The position numbers were made by a program, and so were the translations under genes. The notes beneath the pieces were generated by a model, which saw only the letters and a list, made by a program, of their open reading frames with translations, was not told the origin of the DNA and ran no database searches. This document shows positions 25,882 to 34,733 of a DNA stretch of 64,000 bases, one piece after another. Position 1 is the first letter of the stretch. Every line of letters begins with the position of its first letter. Source of the stretch: Dyella jiangningensis (GTDB lineage Bacteria; Pseudomonadota; Gammaproteobacteria; Xanthomonadales; Rhodanobacteraceae). The stretch spans positions 5,072,772 through 5,136,771 of the forward strand of contig CP007444.1 in the NCBI GenBank assembly GCA_000632805.1, given 5' to 3'.

Positions 25882-26389
25882 GCGTGTTGCGCCAAGTCAC
25901 GGCCATCACGTCGCTGAAACAGCAGATGAGTATGCGCATGGAGGAACCTGCCGGGATCGACGCGCCAAGGCTACGCAGTGCGATGGGCGCCGCAAGCTCG
26001 GGCGGATAACCGTAAACGCCGCAACTGATCGCCGGAAAGGCAATGGAGCCGACACCATGGTTCAACGCCAGCAGCATGCTCTGCTCGTAGCAACTGGCCA
26101 GCAGCATGGGCTCGTTTCTCGCGCCGCCATACCAGACGGGGCCTACCGTGTGGATAACGTAGCGCGCGGCGAGGCGGAAGCCCGGCGTGATACGCGCCTC
26201 GCCCGTGGGGCAGCGCACGCCCGGCGCCACCTGCGGCAACGCGCGGCAGGCCTGCAGCAGTTCCGGTCCTGCGGCACGATGGATCGCACCGTCGACGCCA
26301 CCGCCGCCCAGCAAGGCCGGATTGGCCGCATTGACGACGGCATCCACGTCCAGTTGGGTAATGTCGGCGGTGATGATCTGGATGGACAT
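25865..26389 (-). CDS. Macrodomain protein, O-acetyl-ADP-ribose deacetylase family
   Basis: The 174-residue protein is a single macro (Appr-1-p processing) domain. It has ADITQLDVDAVVNAANPAL, the phosphate-binding loop GGGGVDGAIHRAAG, and the distal-ribose loop AISCGVYGYP. Family members hydrolyse O-acetyl-ADP-ribose or remove ADP-ribose from proteins, and the closest named type is YmdB. It is convergent with batD (17-base overlap) and divergent from marR. The link to either neighbour is not established. Confidence 0.9.
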   Translation of the reverse strand: MSIQIITADITQLDVDAVVNAANPALLGGGGVDGAIHRAAGPELLQACRALPQVAPGVRCPTGEARITPGFRLAARYVIHTVGPVWYGGARNEPMLLASCYEQSMLLALNHGVGSIAFPAISCGVYGYPPELAAPIALRSLGASIPAGSSMRILICCFSDVMAVTWRNTLNDAR

Positions 26390-26456
26390 GGCTTCGTGAG
26401 AACTTGCGACGTATGCTTGACGCTACACTGGACTGGCGCGAACCGGCATCACTTCT

Positions 26457-26921
26457 ATGACTAAAGCGGAAGACATTTCCTTTGGCTATCTGCTGAGCGA
26501 TGTGACTTTGCTGTTCCGCAAGCACTTCGACAGACGTGCCGTGAAATTCGGGTTGACCCGCGCGCAGTGGCGGGCCACCAAGATGCTCTATTACCGCGAG
26601 GGGCTGCGCCAGACCGAACTGGCCGAGCAACTGGAGATGGAGCCGATCGCCGTCGGACGCGTGATCGACCGCCTGCAGGCCGCAGGCTTTGTCGAGCGCC
26701 GCCCCGATCCCAAGGATCGTCGCGCCTGGCGTCTCTACGTAACCGATCAGGCGCGCAGCGTCATCGCGGATATGGAGGAGATCGCCGTGGGGCTGCGCAA
26801 GGACGCCACACGCGGCATCTCCGTGCCCGAGCTCCAGCAGGCCCTGGGCGTACTCAACCGCATGAAGGACAACCTGCAGGCGCTCGATGGCGGCGTCGCT
26901 TCCGAAGACGGTGAGGCTTAA
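26457..26921 (+). CDS. MarR-family transcriptional regulator
   Basis: The 154-residue protein has a winged helix-turn-helix typical of MarR: RQTELAEQLEMEPIAVGRVIDRL (recognition region, given here as RQTELAEQLEMEP and AVGRVIDRL) and the wing RRPDPKDRRAWRLYVT. MarR proteins are dimeric repressors released by phenolic or lipophilic ligands and often control adjacent efflux pumps. It is 313 bases upstream of an RND pump operon on the same strand, which makes it the likely regulator of that pump. That is inference from position. Confidence 0.9.
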   Translation: MTKAEDISFGYLLSDVTLLFRKHFDRRAVKFGLTRAQWRATKMLYYREGLRQTELAEQLEMEPIAVGRVIDRLQAAGFVERRPDPKDRRAWRLYVTDQARSVIADMEEIAVGLRKDATRGISVPELQQALGVLNRMKDNLQALDGGVASEDGEA

Positions 26922-27234
26922 CCGGATTCGCCCTCCGCTGCGTTAAGGCGTGTTTTCAGGCGACGACGTGTGGCAATGCGGTGACCATTGCTCCGCTGGT
27001 GCGTTATCAGGTCATGGTCATCGCGAATATCGCGGTGCCTGCCGCATGACGATCCATTTGCCAAGTGCTGTCGGTCGTGCGGGTCACGGGCACCTGGTGC
27101 ATCACAATGGCCGGTGCGGTGCACCGGGGTGGAGCTAGGTGCCGGCAACTCCCTGTGATGCACACCGCAGCCGATAACGCGACGCGTCTGGCGTATGCCG
27201 GCAACTCGCCACGGTTCGATGGTCGGAGAATTCG
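26922..27234 (+). promoter_or_regulatory. Structured intergenic region between marR and the RND operon
   Basis: No gene is seen here. It contains a perfect 10-bp inverted repeat (GTGCATCACA 27097-27106 with TGTGATGCAC 27154-27163) enclosing a 7-bp hairpin with a three-base loop (27111-27117 with 27121-27127). A 12-base direct repeat TGCCGGCAACTC lies at 27140-27151 and 27196-27207. These could be operators for the upstream MarR protein or an RNA leader of the pump operon. Confidence 0.4.
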
Positions 27235-28365
27235 ATGCAGCGTGTGTCCCCGAAAAAACTGGTGCTGCTGGTCGCGGTGCTGATAGCCGCCGTGGTGGCA
27301 GTGCAGTGGTTTCGCGGCGGCGGCCGTTCATCGGCAAAAACGCCCGCGCCGCAGGCCACGGTGCCGGTGAAGGTGACCAACGCACATCACGGCGATCTCG
27401 ACCTCACGCTGAAGGTCATCGGCCGCGCCGAAGCGTATTCCACCGTCACGGTGCAAGCGCGGGTCAGCGGCCAGCTGCAGCAACTGCTGTTCACGCCGGG
27501 TGGCCACGTCAGGGAAGGGCAGACGATCATCCGCATCGATCCCAGCCTGCTGCAGGCGCAGCTCGACCAGTCACTGGGCAACCTCGCCAAGGACGAGGCG
27601 CAGCTGCAGAACGCGCAGACCGTGATCAAGCGTTACCAGCCGCTGCTCGGCAAGGGCTATGTCGCGCAGTCCGATTACGACACCTACAAGGCGAACGAGG
27701 GCGTGTATGCCGCGTCAGTCAAGGCGGACAAGGCCGCGGTGGAGCTCGCGCGTACGCAGCTGAGTTACGCCGAGATCAAGGCGCCCTTCGAGAGCATCGC
27801 CGGTGCGCCGCTGATCTATCCCGGTGCACAGGTCACCGAGAACAGCACCTCGATCGTCGTGCTCAACCAGATCCGTCCCATCCACGTGACGTTCTCCATT
27901 CCTGAAACCGGGCTCGCCGGTATCAAGGCATCGATGGTTCGCGGCAGCGTGCCGGTGACGATCAGCATTCCCGGCACGAAGCAGCAGCCGATGCAGGCTG
28001 AACTGGATTTCATCAACAATGCGGTGGACCCGGCCACCAGCACCATCCAGCTCAAGGCGCGCTACGGCAACGACAGCGATCAATTCACGCCGGGCCAGTT
28101 CGTCGAAGTGGTGCTGCCGACCACGCGACTCACCAGCGTCGTGACGGTGCCTGTGGTGGCCTTGCAGAACTCGCCGCTGGGCAGTTTCGTCTTCGTGCTC
28201 AACGAAGACGGCACGGTCACCCAGCGCATGGTCACGGCAGGCCCGAGCAGCGGCAACCAGATCGTGATCGAAAAGGGTCTGACCGGCAGCGAGCGCGTCG
28301 TGGTCGATGGCCAATTGCTGCTGGTGGACGGTGCGCACGTGCGCATCGTGACCGACAACAGTTGA
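27235..28365 (+). CDS. RND efflux periplasmic adaptor (membrane fusion protein), MdtA-like
   Basis: The 376-residue protein has an N-terminal membrane anchor (about 7-25) and the adaptor domain order: first beta-barrel/lipoyl half (VTVQARVSGQLQQLLFTPG), alpha-helical hairpin (about 100-170), second lipoyl half (LSYAEIKAPFESIAG) and beta-barrel domain (QVTENSTSIVVLNQIRPIHV). It links the inner-membrane RND pump encoded just downstream (13-base gap) to an outer-membrane channel. No outer-membrane factor gene lies next to it, so a TolC-type channel must be supplied from elsewhere. Confidence 0.92.
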   Translation: MQRVSPKKLVLLVAVLIAAVVAVQWFRGGGRSSAKTPAPQATVPVKVTNAHHGDLDLTLKVIGRAEAYSTVTVQARVSGQLQQLLFTPGGHVREGQTIIRIDPSLLQAQLDQSLGNLAKDEAQLQNAQTVIKRYQPLLGKGYVAQSDYDTYKANEGVYAASVKADKAAVELARTQLSYAEIKAPFESIAGAPLIYPGAQVTENSTSIVVLNQIRPIHVTFSIPETGLAGIKASMVRGSVPVTISIPGTKQQPMQAELDFINNAVDPATSTIQLKARYGNDSDQFTPGQFVEVVLPTTRLTSVVTVPVVALQNSPLGSFVFVLNEDGTVTQRMVTAGPSSGNQIVIEKGLTGSERVVVDGQLLLVDGAHVRIVTDNS

Positions 28366-28378
28366 GCAGGCGCCGCCC

Positions 28379-31300
28379 ATGAACCTGCCTGCACTTTGCA
28401 TCCGGCGGCCCGTGATGACCACGCTGCTGATGGTGGCGCTGCTGGTGTTCGGCATCGCCGCGTATCCCAAGCTGCCGGTCAACGAGTTGCCCAACGTCGA
28501 CTTCCCCACCATCACGGTGAACGCGAGTCTTCCGGGCGCGGCGCCCGAAACCATGGCGACGGCGGTGGCGACGCCGCTGGAAAACCAGCTCTCGACCATC
28601 GCCGGCATCCAGTCGATGACCTCGACCAGTGCGCTGGGCTCCACCTCGATCACCATCACCTTCGAGCTGGATCGCAACATCGACGGCGCGGCGCAGGACG
28701 TCCAGGCGGCCATTTCCTCCGCGCAGCGCCAGCTGCCGACGAACATGCCCACGCCGCCCACCTTCCGCAAGGTGAACCCTGCGGACGCGGCCATCATCTA
28801 TCTCACCCTGCGTTCGCGCACCCAACCGCTGGCGGTGGTAGACGATTACGCCGAGACGCAGCTCGCGCAGCGCCTGTCGACCATCGATGGCGTGGCGCAG
28901 GTGAACGTCTACGGTTCGCAGAAGTACGCCGTGCGCGTCAGCGTCGATCCGCAGAAGCTGGCAGCCAGCGGCATCGGCATCGATATGGTGCAGACCGCGA
29001 TCGCCAACGCCAACGTCAACCTTGCCACCGGTTCGCTCAACGGCAACCGGCAGCTGCTGTCGATCCGTTCGGACGGCCAGCTGCAGCGCGCGAATCTCTA
29101 CAACAGCATCATCGTGGCGTATCGCAACGGCGCACCGGTACGACTGTCGGATCTCGGCAAGGCCGAGGACAGTGTGCAGAACGACCAGGTGGCGAGCTGG
29201 TACAACGGCGAGCGCGCGATCGTGCTGGCCATCCAGCGCCAGCCGGGGTCCAACACGGTGGCGACCATCGATCGCATCCGTGCCGTGCTGCCTACGTTCG
29301 AGGCCACGCTGCCGCCTTCGATCAAGCTGGCCGTGCTGTACGACCGCTCCGAATCGATCCGCGCCTCGGTGGACGACGTGCAGTTCACGCTGTTGCTGGC
29401 CGGCGTGCTGGTCGTGCTGGTGATCTATCTGTTCCTCGGCAACGCATCGGCCACCTTGATCCCGGCATTGGCATTGCCGGTATCCATCATTGGCACGTTC
29501 GGTTCGATGTTCGCGCTGGGCTACAGCCTGGACAACCTCTCGCTGCTGGCGCTGACCCTGGTGGTCGGCTTCGTGGTCGACGATGCGATCGTGATGCTCG
29601 AGAACATCGTGCGCCACGTCGAAGACGGCATGGATCCCTACGAGGCCTCGCTCAAGGGCGCCAGCGAAATCGGCTTCACCATCTTCTCGATGACGCTGTC
29701 GCTGGTGGCCGTGTTCCTGCCGGTGATGTTCATGGGCGGCATCGTCGGACGCCTGTTCCACGAGTTCGCGGTGACGTTGAGCGTGGCGATCCTGATCTCC
29801 GGCTTTGTCTCGATCACCCTGACGCCGATGCTGTGCAGCCGCTTCCTGCGCCATGCGGAGCACGAGAAGAAGGCGCGCGTGGTGCTGTGGTTCGATGCGG
29901 GTTTCGAGCGCGTACGCCGCGGCTACGTCAATACGCTGGGCTGGGCGGTGAGCCATCCGCGCACCATCCTCGGCGCGTTTTTCGGCAGCCTGCTGCTGAC
30001 GGCACTGCTGTTCGCGGTGGTCAACAAGGATTTCATCCCCGCGGGTGATTCCGGCCAGCTCAACGTGAACGTCGAGGGCCCCGACGACATTTCGGTGAGG
30101 GCCATGGGTGAGCGCCAGCAGGCGTTGGCGAAGATCGTCGCCGACGATCCGAACATCGAGGCGTATATGTCCTCCGTGGGCGCAGGCGGCGCGCGCACCA
30201 CCACCAACAACGGTTCGCTGCTGCTGAGGCTCAAGCCGCGGAGCGAGCGCTCGCTGGGCCCCAACGGCATCATCCAGGAGCTGCGTGAGAAGTTCGCGCA
30301 GGTGCCGGGCATTCGCGCCTACATCCAGAACCCGCCGGCGATCCAGATCGGCGGTCGCCAGTCCAAGGCGCAATACCAGTACACGTTGCAGTCCATCGAC
30401 ACGGAAGCCCTCTACAGCTGGTCGGGCAAGGTCATCCAGGCCTTTGGCAAGTTGCCGGGCTTCCAGGACGTCACCAGCGATCTCGATCTCAACGGCCCGT
30501 CCGTGCGCGTCAACGTGGATCGCGACAAGCTCGCCACGCTCGGCCTCACCATGGACCAGGTGCAGAGCGCGCTGGGTTCGGCGTTCGGTGCCAACCAGAT
30601 CTCCACCATCTACGGATCGTCATCGCAGTACTGGGTGATCCTGCAGGTGTACTACGCGTTGCAGAACGACATCGATGTGCTCTCGCAGGTCTATGTGACG
30701 TCGAGCAACGGCACGCTGGTGCCGCTCAATGCCGTGGCGAGCTTCGAGCGCAAGCCGCAGGCGCTCACGGTGAATCACCAAGGGCAGATTCCAGCGGTGA
30801 CCGTGTCATTCAACCTGGCGCCCGGCGTCAGCCTGAGTGAGGCGGTGGGCAGCATCGACCGCGCAATGAAGCAGATGAACCTGCCTGCCTCGATCACCGG
30901 CAGCGTGCAGGGCACGGCGCAGGCGTTCCAGGATTCCATGCAGGGCATGGGCCTGTTGCTGGTGCTGGCGGTGTTCGTGATCTACCTGGTGCTGGGCATC
31001 TTGTACGAGAGCTTCATCCACCCGCTCACCATTCTCTCGGGCCTGCCGTCCGCTGGCGTGGGCGCGCTGCTGACCTTGATGATCTTCCAGGCGCCGCTGG
31101 ATCTGTTCTCGTTCGTGGGCATCGTGATGCTGATCGGCATCGTGAAGAAGAACGCGATCATGATGATCGACTTCGCACTGGAGCGGCAGCGCAGCGAAGG
31201 ACTGGAACCGGCGAAGGCCATCGTCGAGGCCTGCCACGTGCGTTTCCGCCCCATCATGATGACCACGATGGCCGCCTTCGCCGGCACCTTGCCGATCGCG

Positions 31301-31477
31301 CTGGGCCTCGGTGCCGGTGCGGAAACGCGCCGTCCGCTGGGCCTCGCCGTGGTGGGCGGCCTGCTGGTGTCGCAGGTACTGACGTTGTACCTGACGCCGG
31401 TGATCTACCTGTACCTCGATCGCTTGCACGAGCGGTTTTCGAGCAAGCGGAAGTCGCGGCCTGCCGAGGCGACCTGA
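28379..31477 (+). CDS. RND multidrug efflux pump permease, MdtB/MdtC-like
   Basis: The 1032-residue protein has the RND layout: a first membrane helix, a large periplasmic loop, six helices, a second large loop and a final set of helices. Proton-relay aspartates are visible in LVVGFVVDDAIVMLENIVRH (helix 4). The conserved MFMGGIVGRLFHEFAVTLS and the C-terminal VGIVKKNAIMMIDFALE motifs are present. It exports drugs or other small molecules using the proton gradient. Only one RND gene is present, whereas MdtB and MdtC form a pair in E. coli, so this pump is likely a homotrimer. Confidence 0.93.
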   Translation: MNLPALCIRRPVMTTLLMVALLVFGIAAYPKLPVNELPNVDFPTITVNASLPGAAPETMATAVATPLENQLSTIAGIQSMTSTSALGSTSITITFELDRNIDGAAQDVQAAISSAQRQLPTNMPTPPTFRKVNPADAAIIYLTLRSRTQPLAVVDDYAETQLAQRLSTIDGVAQVNVYGSQKYAVRVSVDPQKLAASGIGIDMVQTAIANANVNLATGSLNGNRQLLSIRSDGQLQRANLYNSIIVAYRNGAPVRLSDLGKAEDSVQNDQVASWYNGERAIVLAIQRQPGSNTVATIDRIRAVLPTFEATLPPSIKLAVLYDRSESIRASVDDVQFTLLLAGVLVVLVIYLFLGNASATLIPALALPVSIIGTFGSMFALGYSLDNLSLLALTLVVGFVVDDAIVMLENIVRHVEDGMDPYEASLKGASEIGFTIFSMTLSLVAVFLPVMFMGGIVGRLFHEFAVTLSVAILISGFVSITLTPMLCSRFLRHAEHEKKARVVLWFDAGFERVRRGYVNTLGWAVSHPRTILGAFFGSLLLTALLFAVVNKDFIPAGDSGQLNVNVEGPDDISVRAMGERQQALAKIVADDPNIEAYMSSVGAGGARTTTNNGSLLLRLKPRSERSLGPNGIIQELREKFAQVPGIRAYIQNPPAIQIGGRQSKAQYQYTLQSIDTEALYSWSGKVIQAFGKLPGFQDVTSDLDLNGPSVRVNVDRDKLATLGLTMDQVQSALGSAFGANQISTIYGSSSQYWVILQVYYALQNDIDVLSQVYVTSSNGTLVPLNAVASFERKPQALTVNHQGQIPAVTVSFNLAPGVSLSEAVGSIDRAMKQMNLPASITGSVQGTAQAFQDSMQGMGLLLVLAVFVIYLVLGILYESFIHPLTILSGLPSAGVGALLTLMIFQAPLDLFSFVGIVMLIGIVKKNAIMMIDFALERQRSEGLEPAKAIVEACHVRFRPIMMTTMAAFAGTLPIALGLGAGAETRRPLGLAVVGGLLVSQVLTLYLTPVIYLYLDRLHERFSSKRKSRPAEAT

Positions 31478-31495
31478 AGCGCCAAGCGAGCGAAT

Positions 31496-31597
31496 GTGGG
31501 AGCGCACCCTGTGCGCGACTGCAACGTTGCGATGTCGCTGCAGTGAACGGTCCCTGCGATTACCTGTGAGGCCAGTCGCGCATAGGTGCGCTCCCAC
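31496..31597. repeat. REP-like palindromic pair (BIME), copy 2
   Basis: The forward unit (31496-31522) begins GTGGGAGCGCACCCTGTGCG. The reverse-complement unit (31572-31597) ends GTGCGCTCCCAC. The two face each other across about 50 bases, the same orientation as the pair at 9.8 kb. They sit between the RND gene and the bidirectional terminator. Confidence 0.8.
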
Positions 31598-31610
31598 AGG
31601 ATCGAGGAAC

Positions 31611-31644
31611 AAAAAAAGGGCGGCCATCGGACCGCCCTTTTTTT
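31611..31644. terminator. Bidirectional rho-independent terminator
   Basis: GGGCGG (31618-31623) pairs with CCGCCC (31632-31637), with seven As on the left and seven Ts on the right. It serves the RND operon (+) and the convergent M28 peptidase gene (-). Confidence 0.92.
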
Positions 31645-31661
31645 GCTTTCCTACGCGCCGA

Positions 31662-33101
31662 TCACTCTTCCGCGCCGTCGTTCTTGAACGCGCCCGGCGC
31701 CGAGCCGAAATCACCATCCGCCTGCGCGGCCATGTACGAGAATGCGGCATACACCGCCACGTTCTGCGCCAGCTCCTTCGGATCGATCTTGTCGAGCGTG
31801 TCGTTGGCGGTGTGGTGGTAGTCGAAGTAGTCGGTGCCGTCCTGCGTCAGCGTCAGCGCCGCCATGCCCTTGGCATGCATCTGCGAGAGGTCGGAACCGC
31901 CACCGCCCGGCGCCTTCGCGTCGTAGGCTACGCCGATGGGCTCCAGCACCTTGGCGATCTGATCGATGGCGCCGCGTGCTTCCGGCTTCACGCTGGCGCT
32001 CATGCGCCATACCTTGCGTGCACCGAAGTCCGATTCGGTGCCGAGCTGGAACTTCTTCACTTCGGCGCCGTGCTTGTCGGCATAGGCACGGCCACCCCAC
32101 AGGCCCATTTCCTCATTCGCGAACGCAATCACGCGGATAGTGCGGTCGGGGCGCTGCGGCATGTCGTGGATCAGTTTGCCGGCAGCCATGGCAATCGCCA
32201 CGCCCGCGCCGTCGTCGATGGCACCCGTGCCCGGATCCCATGAGTCGAGATGGCCGCCGATCGCGACTACTTGGTCGGGATGCTTCTTGCCTGTCACTTC
32301 GCCGATCACGTTGGCGCCGTGATACGTGCCGGTGATGCCGCAGTCGAGCTCAAGCTTGATGGATACGGGCTTGCCGTAGGCCACGATGCGCGTCAGCTGA
32401 TCGGCGTCCGGATTGGACAACGCGGCTGCCGGGATCGCTTCCTTCGGATCGCGGAAACCGGTGACGCCCGTGTGCGGCGTGCGGCTGTTCGCGTCGGTGC
32501 CGGCCGAGCGCAGCAGGAAAGCGGCCGCGCCCATCTTTGACGCGATCACCGGTCCGCCCACGCGCACCGCGGAGCCGATGCCGTAGTCATGGCCGTCCTT
32601 GTGGCGTTCCATGCGCGCATCGACGAAGACGATCTTGCCCTTCACGCTGGCGGGATCGGCCTTCTTCAGCGCGTCGAGGCTGTCGAAGCGCACGACTTCC
32701 GCAGTGAGGCCGCCCTTCGGCGTGCCGGCGGAGTAGCCCAGCGCGATGAGGTCGAGCGTCTGCGGGAACGGACCGACGATCTCGGCATGCTCGCTGCGAC
32801 GTTGCCACAGCGGATAGCTCACTTCCTCGGTGTAGACCTTGTCGAAGCCCAGCGACTTGAACTTCGCCACGGCCCAGTCGCGACCGCGCTGGTCAGCCGG
32901 GCTGCCTGCGAGGCGCGCGCCCACTTCCGTCGTCAGCGACGTGACGATGTCGTAGGCGGTGTTGTCGCTCATCGCCTTGTCGCGCAGCTGTTCGGCCGTC
33001 TTTACGGCTGCGGCGGGAACGGTGGTTTGGGTAGCTGCGTTTGCCGTGCCGATGGCGAGCATCAGGCTGGCGGCAAGCAGGGAAAGGGGCAGACGGCGCA
33101 T
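31662..33101 (-). CDS. M28-family zinc aminopeptidase with PA domain, secreted
   Basis: The 479-residue protein has a clear signal peptide (MRRLPLSLLAASLMLAIGTA, cleavage after ANA near residue 22), so it acts outside the cytoplasm. A protease-associated insert occupies about 115-255. The M28 zinc peptidase domain follows with ligands H284 and D286 in GGHLDSWD, D296, catalytic and ligand glutamates E330-E331, D358 and H429 or H430. These match the co-catalytic two-zinc site of M28 aminopeptidases and carboxypeptidase Q-like enzymes. It has an AAGGAG ribosome-binding site and no same-strand partner. Confidence 0.9.
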   Translation of the reverse strand: MRRLPLSLLAASLMLAIGTANAATQTTVPAAAVKTAEQLRDKAMSDNTAYDIVTSLTTEVGARLAGSPADQRGRDWAVAKFKSLGFDKVYTEEVSYPLWQRRSEHAEIVGPFPQTLDLIALGYSAGTPKGGLTAEVVRFDSLDALKKADPASVKGKIVFVDARMERHKDGHDYGIGSAVRVGGPVIASKMGAAAFLLRSAGTDANSRTPHTGVTGFRDPKEAIPAAALSNPDADQLTRIVAYGKPVSIKLELDCGITGTYHGANVIGEVTGKKHPDQVVAIGGHLDSWDPGTGAIDDGAGVAIAMAAGKLIHDMPQRPDRTIRVIAFANEEMGLWGGRAYADKHGAEVKKFQLGTESDFGARKVWRMSASVKPEARGAIDQIAKVLEPIGVAYDAKAPGGGGSDLSQMHAKGMAALTLTQDGTDYFDYHHTANDTLDKIDPKELAQNVAVYAAFSYMAAQADGDFGSAPGAFKNDGAEE

Positions 33102-33207
33102 GGGTACAGCTCCTTGGGCGGAAACGACGATTATCGCGTGCCCGCGACGCGCCGCTTAGGCCAGAAGTCATGGGCCGTGCGTGCAATGGGTGAACGATTC
33201 TACCCAT

Positions 33208-33230
33208 GAAAAAGGCGCCCGAAGGCGCCT
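33208..33230 (-). terminator. Rho-independent terminator after mscL
   Basis: On the minus strand AGGCGCC pairs with GGCGCCT across a TTCG tetraloop, followed by a run of Ts (complement of 33208-33212). It is 22 bases beyond the mscL stop. Confidence 0.88.
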
Positions 33231-33252
33231 CTTGTGCTGCGCAAGCGTTTGC

Positions 33253-33669
33253 TTATTTCTGGTTCTGCGTCTTGAGCAGGTCGCGAATTTCGGTGAGCAG
33301 CACCACGTCCGCCGGCGGCGGTGCCGGTGCGGCCTCCTGGCGGCGCGAGAGTTTGTTGATCGCCTTGACCACCAGGAAGATCGCGAACGCGATGATGATG
33401 AACTGGATCAACGTGTTGATGAAGTTGCCATAGCCGATCGCGACCTCGGCGATCTTGTGTGCCGGATCGCTGTTGTCGGCCGGCTTGAGCACCCATTTCA
33501 TCTGGGAGAAATCAATGCCGCCGGTGAGCATGCCGATCGGCGGCATGATGATCTGGTCGACCAGCGAGGTGACGATCTTGCCGAACGCCCCGCCGATGAC
33601 CACACCGACCGCGAGGTCGATGACGTTGCCACGCATGGCGAATTCTTTGAACTCTTTGAGCATGCTCAT
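33253..33669 (-). CDS. mscL: Large-conductance mechanosensitive channel MscL
   Basis: The 138-residue protein has the MscL pattern: amphipathic N-terminal helix MSMLKEFKEFAMRGNVIDLA, pore-lining helix 1 with VGVVIGGAFGKIVTSLVDQI, periplasmic loop, helix 2 (about 78-102) and the charged C-terminal helix. MscL is a homopentameric inner-membrane safety valve that opens under high membrane tension during osmotic downshock. A GGGAGAGAA ribosome-binding site precedes the ATG, and the gene is monocistronic with its own terminator. Confidence 0.97.
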   Translation of the reverse strand: MSMLKEFKEFAMRGNVIDLAVGVVIGGAFGKIVTSLVDQIIMPPIGMLTGGIDFSQMKWVLKPADNSDPAHKIAEVAIGYGNFINTLIQFIIIAFAIFLVVKAINKLSRRQEAAPAPPPADVVLLTEIRDLLKTQNQK

Positions 33670-33831
33670 GCTTCTCTCCCTGGGCTGGATGCCAGGGAGA
33701 CTCTAACGCAGCGCAGCAAAGGGTGACAGGCATGAGCGCTGCCCGACACCAGGACATTCAGCATGTTCCGGATGTCACGAAGGCGCCGCATCCCGCTTCG
33801 CAAGATGCTGCACTTCAGTACGACATGGGTT

Positions 33832-34518
33832 TCAGGCCACGCGGCCTTCCAGCACCGCCACGCCGGTCAGTTCGGCATGGAAGCGGTCACCGCGCTTCAG
33901 CGCCGACACGCCAGCCGGTGTGCCCGTGAAGATCAGGTCACCCGCTTTCAGCTCGAACAGGGTCGACAGGATCGCGATGATCTCCGCCACGCCATGCACC
34001 ATGTCACCCAGCTTGCCCAGCTGGCGTTGCTCACCGTTGATGCTGAGCGTCAGCGTGGTGTCAGCGCCCAGATGCACTTCTTTCGCGGGGCGCAGCGCCG
34101 ACACCGGCGCGGAGTGGTCGAACGCCTTGGCTACGTCCCAGGGATGGCTCTTGGCCTTGGCCACCGCCTGGAGGTCGCGGCGGGTCAGGTCCAAACCAAC
34201 GCCGTAGCCCCAGATCAGTCCCTCGGCTTGTGTCACGGGAACGTCGCGGCCACCGCTACCGAGCGCTACCACCATTTCCACCTCATGATGCAGGTCGCTG
34301 GTGGCTTGCGGATAAGGCACGTCGGCGTCGTCGGTCACCACGGCATCGGCGGGTTTGCAGAAGAAAAGAGGCGTGTCCTTGTCCACCGTCGCACCCATTT
34401 CACGGGCGTGCTCGGCGTAGTTGCGCCCGATGCAGAAGATGCGGCGCACCGGGAAACGAAGATCGCTGCCGATGACCGGCAGGCTGGGAACGGCGGGGGG
34501 CGTGATGGCATAGGACAT
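33832..34518 (-). CDS. Fumarylacetoacetate hydrolase family protein
   Basis: The 228-residue protein is a compact FAH-family enzyme. It has the start of the domain IFCIGRNYAEHAREMG, the divalent-metal glutamates in DLHHEVEMVVAL, the aspartate region GYGVGLDLTRRDLQ, and the C-terminal GDLIFTGTPAGV. Family members include fumarylpyruvate hydrolase, acylpyruvase and oxaloacetate decarboxylase; which of these this is cannot be decided. It stands alone, divergent from the ABC exporter operon. Confidence 0.88.
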   Translation of the reverse strand: MSYAITPPAVPSLPVIGSDLRFPVRRIFCIGRNYAEHAREMGATVDKDTPLFFCKPADAVVTDDADVPYPQATSDLHHEVEMVVALGSGGRDVPVTQAEGLIWGYGVGLDLTRRDLQAVAKAKSHPWDVAKAFDHSAPVSALRPAKEVHLGADTTLTLSINGEQRQLGKLGDMVHGVAEIIAILSTLFELKAGDLIFTGTPAGVSALKRGDRFHAELTGVAVLEGRVA

Positions 34519-34733
34519 AGTCCTGCAAGGGTATCACCGTGGTTCCGGCGCGCCAGTCGCCTGTCACGTTAGCTTTTTTCGGCGCCGGCTTACGGGTACA
34601 AGGGGCCGGTTTTCCGGTCCCGCGGGGTGACAGCTGTCACCGCCAACGCCTGATGGGGACCTCTGGCGGCAGTACAGCCGCTCCAGCATTGTTTGCGACA
34701 TCGAGGAACCGGCGGGGCCGGCAGGGAGAGCTT

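Noticed and set aside
28232..30373. A 713-codon open frame on the minus strand across the RND permease
   Set aside because: It is antisense to a well-supported RND gene, its composition is rich in Arg, His, Gln and Ala as expected of a shadow frame in GC-rich DNA, and no motif is seen. Other long antisense frames (for example 2674-4173, 40829-42919 and 55133-57625) were rejected for the same reason.
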